Shown: positions 1 to 4,961, counted from the stretch's first letter. The stretch: 5,912 nt of DNA from Nitrososphaerota archaeon (GCA_027886785.1 JAPCJV010000138.1:1-5912); one strand, 5' to 3'. Program-made: numbers and translations. The notes: generated by a model from the sequence alone, not told the origin.

Positions 1-39
1 CCCCCTAGGGGATCGCAAGCGGGAGGAGGATTTCCATAA

Positions 40-120
40 ATGGCTCATTTCAAGCTTAATTTGGTTCTAACAGCTACTAACAACCCGGTGGAAGCTCTTC
101 AGGGGGATTCTTCTCTTTGA
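40..120 (+). CDS. Possible 26-residue micro-ORF (doubtful)
   Basis: An ATG at 40 is preceded by the strong Shine-Dalgarno-like run GGGAGGAGG at 21-29, ten bases upstream, and reads 26 codons to TGA at 118-120. The peptide (starting MAHFKLNLVL) has no recognisable domain, signal peptide or membrane segment. The ribosome-binding match is the only support. The purine run could equally be chance, or a remnant of an operon boundary outside the window. Confidence 0.15.
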   Translation: MAHFKLNLVLTATNNPVEALQGDSSL

Positions 121-298
121 AGCAGAATGCCACTGCCCTAAACCTTCATTGCTTTATTTTTCCATTTCACTCGCGATCGCGCAGCGGTGCATAATCTCGG
201 TACCGTTTAGTTTGAAACGAGCTCTGTTTTCCCGTTCTGTACTCCCTGATATTATTCAGGTGTCGGAACAAAGGATGCTCGGGTATGAGGAATAAACC

Positions 299-363
299 GA
301 TCACTCCTTTGAATGCGGTTAGGAGGTTCAAGTCTGAACATCGATAATAAAATAGGAGTGATC
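299..363 (+). promoter_or_regulatory. Inverted repeat masking a Shine-Dalgarno sequence
   Basis: GATCACTCCT at 299-308 is the exact reverse complement of AGGAGTGATC at 354-363, with a 45-base loop that carries its own small inverted repeat (GTTC 326-329, GAAC 336-339). The right arm resembles an archaeal Shine-Dalgarno sequence and sits eight bases before an ATG at 367. The left arm resembles the 3' end of 16S rRNA. Folded RNA would hide the ribosome-binding site. The function is inferred; the pairing is directly visible. Confidence 0.4.
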
Positions 364-366
364 TAA

Positions 367-381
367 ATGATTCGCGTTTGA
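367..381 (+). other. Four-codon mini-ORF (MIRV-stop)
   Basis: ATG at 367-369 follows a good ribosome-binding site (AGGAG at 354-358, eight bases away), yet the frame closes after Met-Ile-Arg-Val with TGA at 379-381. It is either a very short leader peptide or the start of a gene destroyed by mutation. The next 75 bases contain no continuation in another frame that looks like protein. Confidence 0.25.
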
Positions 382-442
382 ATTTATCCCCACGAATGTT
401 AATTTCAATCCGCTTAAGCTATTAACTCATAGAAAGAACACG

Positions 443-480
443 CTTTAATATCGTATTTGGGCTGTAAGTTCAATCAGGAG
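443..480 (+). promoter_or_regulatory. Probable promoter and RBS of the gene at 490
   Basis: The sequence CTTTAATAT at 443-451 resembles an archaeal TATA box and is preceded by a purine-rich stretch (431-438) that could be the TFB element. Transcription would start around 470-477, close to the AGGAG at 476-480. That AGGAG lies nine bases before the ATG at 490 and is the main reason for choosing this start. Confidence 0.45.
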
Positions 481-489
481 TTTTTTGGC

Positions 490-876
490 ATGGTTGCAGA
501 GAAAGTAATGCACTTCCAGGGAAAGAACAAAGATTTGACACAGCTGTCGCAACAGATCGAACAACAGCTCAAGAGCGATGGGTACAAGACGCAACTTGCA
601 ACGAAGCCAGTAGGAATTGTTATTCAGGCGCAAAAGGCGGGGATACTGCGCGACATTATCACTGCGGATAGGGCTTTCACGATTCTGATCACTGGAGACT
701 CGAATGATTTTACGGTTCATATTGGAATTGGCAAGTGGGTCCAGAATCTGGCAGTCGCTGCAGCCGAAGCCATTTTGTTATCTATTCTCTTTCTTGCAGT
801 CGATGTCCCGGAAATGCTCTGGACGACCCACGTGGAGGGACAGATTGCAAAGCAGATACAGCAGATTGTGGGCTAA
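490..876 (+). CDS. Unrecognised 128-residue protein with one membrane-like segment
   Basis: I do not recognise this family. The frame is open from a TTG at 457, but the ATG at 490 has an AGGAG nine bases upstream and is the better start. The first 80 residues look soluble and well folded: a helical Gln-rich stretch (residues 15-30), then alternating strands rich in Val/Ile (40-80) with a QAQKAG motif near 46-51 and the pattern ADRAFTILITGD at 59-70. Residues 85-104 are hydrophobic and may be one membrane helix or a buried helix, followed by the acidic DVPEMLW (105-111) and a short amphipathic C-terminal helix rich in Gln and Ile. There is no signal peptide. A cytoplasmic or single-pass membrane protein fits. 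It stands alone with its own promoter. The even composition and ordered hydrophobic pattern argue that it is a real gene. Confidence 0.8.
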   Translation: MVAEKVMHFQGKNKDLTQLSQQIEQQLKSDGYKTQLATKPVGIVIQAQKAGILRDIITADRAFTILITGDSNDFTVHIGIGKWVQNLAVAAAEAILLSILFLAVDVPEMLWTTHVEGQIAKQIQQIVG

Positions 877-995
877 TTATGGCCATTTCTTTGCTCGATT
901 CAGCACCAATAAGCATCATGTAAGCGATTTACGAATACAAACGCAATTAAGCCGACGACGGCGACAATGCCAACAGATCAAGATGAAAAGAGTAG

Positions 996-1163
996 GGCAG
1001 ACTTCTACCTTCATGTGTAATCTTTGATGAGTTCCTTCGCTTCCGGCACCGAATAATTCACCTAGCCGTCGCGGAGCTCCGTCCGGGAACACAACATCGG
1101 GATAACACTCAGCCAAAGGCAATGAATAGCTTCAAGATAGGAAGAGTATCCTTGCCTTTCTGA
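996..1163 (+). pseudogene. Relic of a HEPN/HepT-like RNase toxin
   Basis: After a TAG at 993-995 the frame is open to TGA at 1161-1163 but has no start codon before its conserved-looking part. Bases 1020-1079 read IFDEFLRFRHRIIHLAVAEL. This closely resembles the active-site region of HepT-like HEPN proteins, where a Leu-Asp-Glu, Arg-Phe-Arg-His stretch leads to the Arg-x4-His catalytic motif and then typically Ala-Tyr-Gly-x-Glu-Leu. Here Arg (1044-1046) and His (1059-1061) are present, but the following Tyr is missing and the upstream helices cannot be read in frame. No intact MNT/HepA nucleotidyltransferase partner is visible. The assignment rests on about 20 residues recalled from the family and could be chance similarity. 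Confidence 0.35.
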
Positions 1164-1246
1164 GTGAGCGCGTCGAAATTTTCAACATAGATCCTGAAGA
1201 GACAAGAAGAATCTACGACGAGGTTCCTTTTTTGGCACATCTCTAG
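1130..1246 (+). pseudogene. Short degenerate coding trace
   Basis: Between a TAG at 1127-1129 and a TAG just after 1243 this frame reads about 38 residues, charged and protein-like, with SERVEIFNIDPEETRRIYDE in the middle and no ATG. The helix-forming pattern resembles the C-terminal parts of small toxin proteins such as PIN-domain nucleases, but I cannot assign it. It overlaps the end of the HEPN-like relic in another frame, consistent with a past frameshift. Confidence 0.2.
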
Positions 1247-1372
1247 TCTTAATGAAAAGATCGAAACTCCTGAAGTACATCGAAAAAGTAGAGACAACTT
1301 TTTCGCAGATCCTGGTGAGCGATAGGCTATTAAGATCTGGACGACTAGTTCCTGGCTCGCAGAAACCTGAAA

Positions 1373-1621
1373 ATGAAGATGGAGATCTATGGATTCAAAG
1401 CTTCGGTGTATAAAAACGGCGATTGGTTCGTAGGTGAGATCCCGGAGCTACATGTGCATGATCAAGCAAAAAGTCTGCGCGAACTCGAAGAAGAGTTGAA
1501 GGATGCTGTGGATACAGCGGTCGCTTTTTCGCTGCAACGAAAGAAGGCTCCCAGGCTCTCAGAAAACAATTTGCCCGAGCCTAAGGTCAGGAATGCACCA
1601 TCCCTAGAATCAGACCAATAA
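1373..1621 (+). CDS. Solitary HicB-like domain protein
   Basis: The 82-residue product has the beta-beta-alpha pattern of the HicB-like (partial RNase H fold) family. A strand with FKASVYKNGDWFVGEIPEL at residues 8-26 matches the usual 'x-V-x-x-E-x-D-G-x-W-x-A-x-x-P-E-L' pattern. It is followed by the VHDQAKSLRELEEELKDAV region (28-46), equivalent to 'x-G-x-T-x-x-E-A-x-x-N-x-x-E-A'. Canonical HicB antitoxins neutralise the HicA RNase and often carry a C-terminal DNA-binding domain. Here the C-terminus (50-82) is a charged, Pro-containing tail without one, and no HicA is adjacent. An alternative start is the ATG at 1379. No strong Shine-Dalgarno is seen. A weak TATA-like TATTAAGA lies at 1328-1335. 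A role as an orphan regulator or antitoxin remnant is inferred. Confidence 0.7.
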   Translation: MKMEIYGFKASVYKNGDWFVGEIPELHVHDQAKSLRELEEELKDAVDTAVAFSLQRKKAPRLSENNLPEPKVRNAPSLESDQ

Positions 1622-1825
1622 AGAGCATCCACCAATTCAAGTTCGACTTCCAATCCGATTAACGTAACCTCATCCTTAACGACTGCCCTAATTCCCCCGC
1701 CTTCGACAACCACTTATTAAATAATTACTATTGTTGCGGTAATCGCTGTAATTGTAGTCGGCACTATTGTCAGCAGGAGACGAAAGCCCTCAATGCCAGA
1801 AAATGCGGCTCGATCGAAACCCTGA
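1622..1825 (+). pseudogene. Decayed C-terminal tail of a membrane-anchored surface protein
   Basis: Read in the same frame as the HicB-like gene but beyond its stop, this stretch encodes a Ser/Thr/Asn/Pro-rich linker (including ALIPPPSTTTY), an in-frame TAA at 1718-1720, then a continuous hydrophobic helix IITIVAVIAVIVVGTIV (1721-1771), SRRRK, a short polar tail and TGA at 1823-1825. A low-complexity Thr/Ser/Pro linker, one transmembrane helix and a basic stop-transfer cluster form the typical C-terminal anchor of archaeal secreted and surface-layer proteins. No start codon or domain precedes it, and the stop splits linker from anchor, so it is best read as a gene relic. A sequencing error at 1718 would not restore a full gene. 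Confidence 0.5.
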
Positions 1826-1857
1826 AAGTGGGCGTCCTAAGCTAGTCCTTGTGGCAG

Positions 1858-1863
1858 TTTTTT
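1858..1863 (+). terminator. Possible T-tract terminator
   Basis: Six consecutive T residues in an otherwise mixed intergenic stretch could stop transcription on the + strand, since archaeal RNA polymerase terminates at U-rich tracts with no hairpin needed. The tract follows the relic tail and precedes the regulatory stretch of the next gene. The call rests on one short T-run. Confidence 0.2.
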
Positions 1864-1951
1864 CCGGATTAACCTGGTTTCGGTTTCTTAGCTTCAGAAT
1901 TCGCGAAAAAAAGTGCGAAGTACGGTGGAATCAAGCCTAGTTCATTCCTTG

Positions 1952-1971
1952 CGATTCCGCGTACGATTCCG
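1952..1971 (+). repeat. Tandem CGATTCCG half-sites before the gene at 1998
   Basis: CGATTCCG occurs at 1952-1959 and again at 1964-1971, 12 bases apart, about one helical turn, so both copies face nearly the same side of the DNA. The reverse complement of its core (GGAATC) occurs at 1927-1932. The second copy ends 26 bases before the GTG start, where a transcription factor would affect initiation. This is a candidate operator; which protein binds it is unknown. Confidence 0.3.
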
Positions 1972-1997
1972 AAATACTCGTTTCTGAAATAGAGGCT

Positions 1998-2408
1998 GTG
2001 CGTACCGATCAAATCAAATCCACCCCGGTCATCTCCGATTTGGAATCTGAGACAGCTGAAATTTACAATTTCATAAAATCAATTCAGGAGGACATATTGA
2101 GAGGGATAGATAATGGATTGGACGCTTTCGGAGATAACGTGCGTACTGTATTCTATTCAGAAATGGAGAAATACTATCAATTTGACCGAAACAAGATTCT
2201 CGAGCACTCTGAGGAATTTGTCAAAGCAATATCTAGATTTTTTACTGTGGGATCATCTCTAGTTGAAAGATCGATCGGTAGAGAAATCTTGAAGGTTTTC
2301 GATATTCCTCTTTGTCCGTCGCTAAACTATTTCTCTGCATTGGAGATTGTGAAAAGATATCCAAGCCTCTCTCAATTCAGAAACTCTGGCCCAAAAATTG
2401 AAAACTAG
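1998..2408 (+). CDS. Small helical protein, distant paralogue of the 2531 gene (possible KaiC output-domain type)
   Basis: This 136-residue soluble protein starts at GTG 1998; the in-frame region upstream to the stop at 1938 offers no other start. The purine run AGAGG at 1991-1995 is only two bases away, so initiation may be poor or leaderless. The protein is mainly helical, has no membrane segment, and has no catalytic motif I recognise. Residues 31-121 follow the same order of features as the product of 2531: an N-terminal 'I-x-x-G' helix, an aromatic 'VFYSEMEKYY' segment, a central SxxLVERSIGREILKVF helix (roughly residues 84-100) and a C-terminal 'FSALEIVKR' helix. Small standalone domains like this are known beside archaeal KaiC-like ATPases (the NitrOD/MetOD-type output domains), and I place it there tentatively. 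A 122-base gap separates it from the operon that follows. Confidence 0.75.
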   Translation: MRTDQIKSTPVISDLESETAEIYNFIKSIQEDILRGIDNGLDAFGDNVRTVFYSEMEKYYQFDRNKILEHSEEFVKAISRFFTVGSSLVERSIGREILKVFDIPLCPSLNYFSALEIVKRYPSLSQFRNSGPKIEN

Positions 2409-2436
2409 ATATGAGATTGCGGAATTGTCAAGTTTC

Positions 2437-2462
2437 GATCGGGGAGCTTAGGATTCCCGATC
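2437..2462. promoter_or_regulatory. Inverted repeat between the two paralogues
   Basis: GATCGGG at 2437-2443 pairs perfectly with CCCGATC at 2456-2462. The stem extends to nine pairs with one G-U, leaving the eight-base loop at 2446-2453. It lies 22 bases before a TATA-like box, the right distance for an operator bound by a dimeric winged-helix protein. It could also be a hairpin ending the upstream transcript, but no clear T-tract follows. The right arm contains GATTCC, the core of the direct repeats at 1952-1971. Confidence 0.4.
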
Positions 2463-2484
2463 TATACTTCTGCTCTTAGGGCAG

Positions 2485-2492
2485 CTATATAT
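2485..2492 (+). promoter_or_regulatory. TATA-like box of the KaiC operon
   Basis: CTATATAT at 2485-2492 is the best archaeal TATA-box match in this intergenic gap. A start of transcription about 25 bases downstream falls near 2513-2518, giving a leader of roughly 13-18 bases before the ATG at 2531. This suggests that the four genes from 2531 to 4827 have their own promoter, apart from the gene at 1998. Confidence 0.4.
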
Positions 2493-2530
2493 TTCGTTTC
2501 GAATGCTTTCACTGAGGACTCTGCTTTTGG

Positions 2531-2863
2531 ATGCGGCTCCTCCAAGAAGAGGAAAAATCGTTCGCGGAGATTATGAGAAATTCTATTCGTGAAGGATTGG
2601 GTGGAGTTATTGGAAAAAGCGGGATGGAAGCCGTCTACATAAATTTCAAGCTAAATGATTGTCTCATGAATCCGAAAGCAACTCACGCCTCGCTTTTGCC
2701 AGCTTTCAAAGATCATGGATCTGAGATTCTTGAAAAAGCTGTGATGAAAGAATTGTATAGGAAGATTAACGAGCGATATGAGCCGGATCTTCCATTCAGC
2801 TACGAAGCTCTCTTCCACAAAGCTCGAAAACTATTCGTCGGGAAGCAAATCAAGGACAGGTAA
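2531..2863 (+). CDS. Small helical protein, first gene of the KaiC operon (possible output-domain type)
   Basis: The 110-residue product is charged, helical and soluble, with no signal peptide and no enzyme motif. ATG 2531 is the only start before the upstream in-frame stop at 2513. A GAGGA at 2514-2518 is too distant to be a firm ribosome-binding site. Features in order are an acidic N-terminus (LLQEEEKSFAEIM), 'SIREGLGGVIGKSG' (residues 18-31), an aromatic strand 'AVYINFKLND' (34-43), a helix 'SEILEKAVMKELYRKI' (64-79) and a C-terminal 'FSYEALFHKARKLF' (89-102). The gene at 1998 encodes the same order of features at low identity, so the two are probably old duplicates. The stop codon is one base from the next ATG, so translation is probably coupled. 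I infer that it is a partner of the KaiC-like ATPase, similar in kind to the NitrOD-type output domains reported beside archaeal KaiC homologues. No reaction can be assigned. Confidence 0.75.
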   Translation: MRLLQEEEKSFAEIMRNSIREGLGGVIGKSGMEAVYINFKLNDCLMNPKATHASLLPAFKDHGSEILEKAVMKELYRKINERYEPDLPFSYEALFHKARKLFVGKQIKDR

Positions 2864-2864
2864 A

Positions 2865-3167
2865 ATGTCAGCAAACAGTAGCGCCCAAAAATATCTGGAC
2901 GTCTTGCTCGGATCGGATGTTCGTGCCGATCTTGTCGCCCTCTTTCACAGAAACCCAGGTTTAATAGATACGGCAGAAGGGATTTCCAGGAGAATTGGGC
3001 AGGTCCACAAAGCAGTTCAGGCTGATCTCGATGAATTAGCTGTGGTCGGACTCCTCTCCAAGAAAAAATTTGGTAATCAGGAGGTGTTCTACTTGAACCA
3101 CGCAAAGGATCTGGAGATTCAAGATTCGATCGCCACGCACCTCCAAAGCGTAAAACCATCAGCTTGA
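2865..3167 (+). CDS. Winged helix-turn-helix transcriptional regulator
   Basis: The product is 100 residues from ATG 2865. The frame stays open upstream to 2778, but that part overlaps the preceding gene, and the ATG at 2865 has GGACAGG (2854-2860) just before it. Residues 11-72 fit a winged helix-turn-helix domain: helix 1 (SDVRADLVALFHRN, 17-30), helix 2 (TAEGISRRIG, 36-45), recognition helix (QVHKAVQADLDELAVVGLL, 46-64) and a beta wing with a basic hairpin (SKKKFGNQEVFYL, 65-77). The phrase 'L-x-x-L-x-x-x-G-L-L' is typical of ArsR/MarR-type archaeal regulators. No metal-binding Cys motif or ligand domain is present, so it probably acts as a small dimer. Its stop overlaps the TTG start of the ATPase gene, implying coupled synthesis. 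It may bind the inverted repeat at 2437-2462 or pass on the ATPase signal; both are inference. Confidence 0.85.
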   Translation: MSANSSAQKYLDVLLGSDVRADLVALFHRNPGLIDTAEGISRRIGQVHKAVQADLDELAVVGLLSKKKFGNQEVFYLNHAKDLEIQDSIATHLQSVKPSA

Positions 3168-3964
3168 GAGGTCAAGTAGGTTTGCCTCGAATAAAATCAG
3201 GGATTACAGAGCTTGATTCGATGCTAATGGGAGGGTTCATGGAGAACGACGCCGTGATGCTCGCCGGATCTGCAGGCGCAGGAAAGACAACGCTCGCGCT
3301 GCAATATCTCGTAAGTGGGATAGTGAATTATTCAGATCCTGGAATCTATGTGACCTTTGAACAGCTTCCGGATCAGATCTACAGGGATGCCAAGAACTTA
3401 GGCTGGGATCTGCGGAAAATGGAAGAAGAAAACCAGCTCAGGGTGATATGCACATCGCCAGATCTCATGTTCACGACTGAAGATGGAGAGAGCATTATCG
3501 ATTTTCCCATCGATGAAATCCGTCCCAAGAGAATCGTAATCGATTCGCTCAGTCATCTTTCAATGTTTTCGGAGGGGAAAAACTTCAGATTAGAAACATA
3601 CAGACTTGTCTCTTGGTTGAAAATGAAGAATCTGAGTTCGCTCTTGCTGTGGGAGACCTCCAACATTATGGGACAATTATCATCGATTTCGGATAATGGC
3701 TTGAGCTTTTTGGTCGACTCTATAATTCTCCTCAAGCCGGTGGAAATTGATTCAACGATTCGCAAGGCGCTTGTCATTCTCAAGATGCGGGGATCAGATC
3801 ACGACAAGAAGTTGAGGGAGTACGAGATTACTTCAAAGGGGATCGTTGTTGCGGCACCGTTCGCGAATTATGAGGGAATAATGAGCGGCAATGCGAGAAA
3901 GGTGGTCGTGCTTGAGCAAGCAACGCAAAATTTTACCGATGCTTTCAGTAGAAAGAGACACTAG
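3164..3964 (+). CDS. Single-domain KaiC-like RecA-superfamily ATPase
   Basis: A 266-residue cytoplasmic ATPase of the KaiC/RadA type with one domain (cyanobacterial KaiC has two). The start is TTG 3164, overlapping the winged-helix stop by four bases. Motifs in order: 'GITELDSMLMGGF' entry (13-25), Walker A GSAGAGKTT (35-43, Lys41), IYVTFEQL at the catalytic carboxylate site (61-68), 'LGWDL' (79-83), Walker B RIVIDSLS (123-130, Asp127), and the C-terminal block KMRGSDHDKKLREYEI (207-222), which matches KaiC almost word for word. KaiC usually has Glu-Glu at the carboxylate site; here the second is Gln67. Anchoring on IILL (187-190), the residue matching phosphorylated Ser431 of Synechococcus KaiC is Ser181, while the Thr432 position is Phe182. 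Such ATPases are proposed signal-transduction hubs in archaea. Members switch oligomeric state or partners with ATP turnover; autophosphorylation here is uncertain. A circadian role is not implied, as no KaiA or KaiB is present. Confidence 0.93.
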   Translation: MRGQVGLPRIKSGITELDSMLMGGFMENDAVMLAGSAGAGKTTLALQYLVSGIVNYSDPGIYVTFEQLPDQIYRDAKNLGWDLRKMEEENQLRVICTSPDLMFTTEDGESIIDFPIDEIRPKRIVIDSLSHLSMFSEGKNFRLETYRLVSWLKMKNLSSLLLWETSNIMGQLSSISDNGLSFLVDSIILLKPVEIDSTIRKALVILKMRGSDHDKKLREYEITSKGIVVAAPFANYEGIMSGNARKVVVLEQATQNFTDAFSRKRH

Positions 3965-3969
3965 CCAAC

Positions 3970-4827
3970 ATGAAGCTACACTTAACAGCGAAGTTACTCG
4001 GCGGGGTAGCTCCACCCATCTTTGCTTTGGTGGCTGTAGTCTTGCTCTTTACTAATCGTTCCAGCGCAGTGTTCGGAACTCCACTGCTTGCGACGATTCT
4101 TTACGTTGCCTTTGTAGGCGCAATCTACCTGTTGGTTTCTTTCATTTCCGCACTGTCATATGTTCGCAGCGGTAACGTGAGTTTTCTTCTCTTGGGGTCG
4201 TCTCTCGTCATCGGTGGATGCTCGGCTATATTGACATTCTCACTCTCGAGCGCCCCCAATTACAGTGTAACAGTAGCCAATCTTGGATTCTTAATTTCGG
4301 CGTTTCTCAACTTTGTCTCAGCCCTAAACGTCTATGCTAGAGTACGCAATTCTACAGATGGAAGAACTCTGAACCAGAACAAGAAATGGATCGGCATCCC
4401 AATCATTGTTTATTCGACTTTTGCCGCACTTTCCGTCCTAATTGCAGTTTTGGCCCTTAGTGGTGCAACTCCGCCTTTCTTCGTGCAGGGAGTTGGTGGA
4501 ACTGTACTTAGACAGGAAGTAGTCGCTGCCTGCGTGGCTTTGTTCGGGATTTCTGCATTGATTTTTCTTAAAATGTCTCGTGAGTCACACTCTGATATTT
4601 TGTTTTGGTATAGCGGAGGACTTGCTATGCTTTCGCTCTGTTTCTTCGTGGCTTTCTCCCTGAGTGTTGTCGGGGGAGAACTCTCGTGGACAGGAAGAAT
4701 TGCCCAGTATCTTTCAGGCATTTACTTCCTCATGCTTGTATTGTCCTCGATCAGGGGATCCAGAAAGATCCCGAAGGAAAACTCATTGCAAGAGAAGGTC
4801 ACGGAAATTGCCCCAGAACGAAGGTGA
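3970..4827 (+). CDS. Eight-helix membrane protein, standalone MASE-like sensor
   Basis: This 285-residue protein has about eight predicted membrane helices (near residues 10-28, 37-62, 69-90, 101-122, 141-164, 183-200, 212-234 and 243-261), then a short charged tail (262-285). The late segment with ELSWTGRIAQYLSGIYF (237-253) and the loop TPPFFVQGVGGTVLRQE (167-183) recall the membrane-associated sensory modules (MASE-type) at the front of archaeal and bacterial histidine kinases and cyclases. No PAS, histidine kinase, GAF or GGDEF domain follows: TGA comes 24 residues after the last helix, and no kinase motif can be read in any frame afterwards. It begins five bases after the ATPase stop, so it is the last gene of the operon. 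A likely role is to detect a membrane or small-molecule signal and pass it to the ATPase. No clear Shine-Dalgarno is seen, consistent with translation by read-on ribosomes. Confidence 0.8.
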   Translation: MKLHLTAKLLGGVAPPIFALVAVVLLFTNRSSAVFGTPLLATILYVAFVGAIYLLVSFISALSYVRSGNVSFLLLGSSLVIGGCSAILTFSLSSAPNYSVTVANLGFLISAFLNFVSALNVYARVRNSTDGRTLNQNKKWIGIPIIVYSTFAALSVLIAVLALSGATPPFFVQGVGGTVLRQEVVAACVALFGISALIFLKMSRESHSDILFWYSGGLAMLSLCFFVAFSLSVVGGELSWTGRIAQYLSGIYFLMLVLSSIRGSRKIPKENSLQEKVTEIAPERR

Positions 4828-4928
4828 CACTACGAAGGGATCGTAAGGCAACCGAAAGTACGGAAGAAATCTCCGAGACTAGAATCATAAACAGAAAGTC
4901 AGTTTTGTGAGCTTTTGATTTACAAGCT

Positions 4929-4953
4929 GGAGACATTTCATTCGAGAGTCTCC
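4929..4953. promoter_or_regulatory. Inverted repeat after the operon
   Basis: GGAGAC at 4929-4934 and GTCTCC at 4948-4953 form a six-base perfect stem with a 13-base loop, in the 177-base spacer after the sensor gene. It lies nine bases before the TATA-like element of the secreted-protein gene, so it may be an operator there. It could also help end the upstream transcript. Confidence 0.25.
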
Positions 4954-4961
4954 CTAGGATC

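Larger units (their letters stand above)
1..456. other. Gene-poor leading region
   Basis: No reading frame here is long enough or protein-like enough to call as a gene. It holds a perfect 10-base palindrome at 2-11 (CCCCTAGGGG), another at 172-181 (CGCGATCGCG), a purine-rich Shine-Dalgarno-like run at 21-29 before a 26-codon frame (40-120), and the inverted repeat at 299-363. Frequent stops in all frames suggest intergenic or decayed sequence. No tRNA or rRNA is visible: the GGTTCAAGTCT at 325-335 looks like a tRNA T-loop, but its flanks do not pair as a T-stem. Confidence 0.5.
877..1372. other. Interval of probably decayed coding sequence
   Basis: Almost 500 bases lack an intact gene. Short protein-like stretches appear in different + frames: a HEPN-like segment (996-1163), a charged segment (1130-1246) ending FNIDPEETRRIYDEVPFLAH, and a 53-codon frame (1252-1413) beginning MKRSKLLKYIEKVE that runs into the HicB-like gene. 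On the - strand, a hydrophobic stretch (GIVAVVGLIAFVFV, roughly 925-970) lacks a start codon. The mixture of frames fits a graveyard of frameshifted genes better than clean intergenic DNA. Confidence 0.4.

Noticed and set aside
325..335. GGTTCAAGTCT resembling a tRNA T-arm loop
   Set aside because: The flanking bases (GGAGG and CTGAA) do not form a T-stem, and no acceptor, D or anticodon arms can be drawn upstream.
704..1027. A 107-codon frame overlapping the end of the 490 gene on the + strand
   Set aside because: It is Arg/Ser-rich with no family pattern. The 490 frame over the same bases is much more protein-like and has a ribosome-binding site.
1252..1413. A 53-codon + frame (MKRSKLLKYIEKVE start) as a HicA toxin
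   Set aside because: It lacks the HicA pattern (the Gly-x-x-x-x-x-x-His double-stranded-RNA-binding-like core) and overlaps the HicB-like gene by 41 bases. At most it is a fragment.
1462..1713. An 83-codon - strand frame opposite the HicB-like gene and the anchor relic
   Set aside because: Its Glu/Val/Leu-rich sequence is what results from reading the Ser/Thr-rich linker backwards. It has no motif.
2778..2864. Longer N-terminus for the winged-helix protein
   Set aside because: The extra 29 residues overlap the upstream gene, are Ser/Lys-rich and match no domain. ATG 2865 sits one base after the upstream stop, as expected in an operon.
2800..3159. A 119-codon - strand frame opposite the winged-helix gene
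   Set aside because: It is Arg/Pro-rich with no domain pattern, and the + strand frame has a clear winged-helix fold.
4664..4910. Alternative + frames across the end of the sensor gene as a possible frameshifted kinase
   Set aside because: They are Arg/Lys/Ser-rich with no His-box, N-box or G-box, so there is no trace of a kinase domain.
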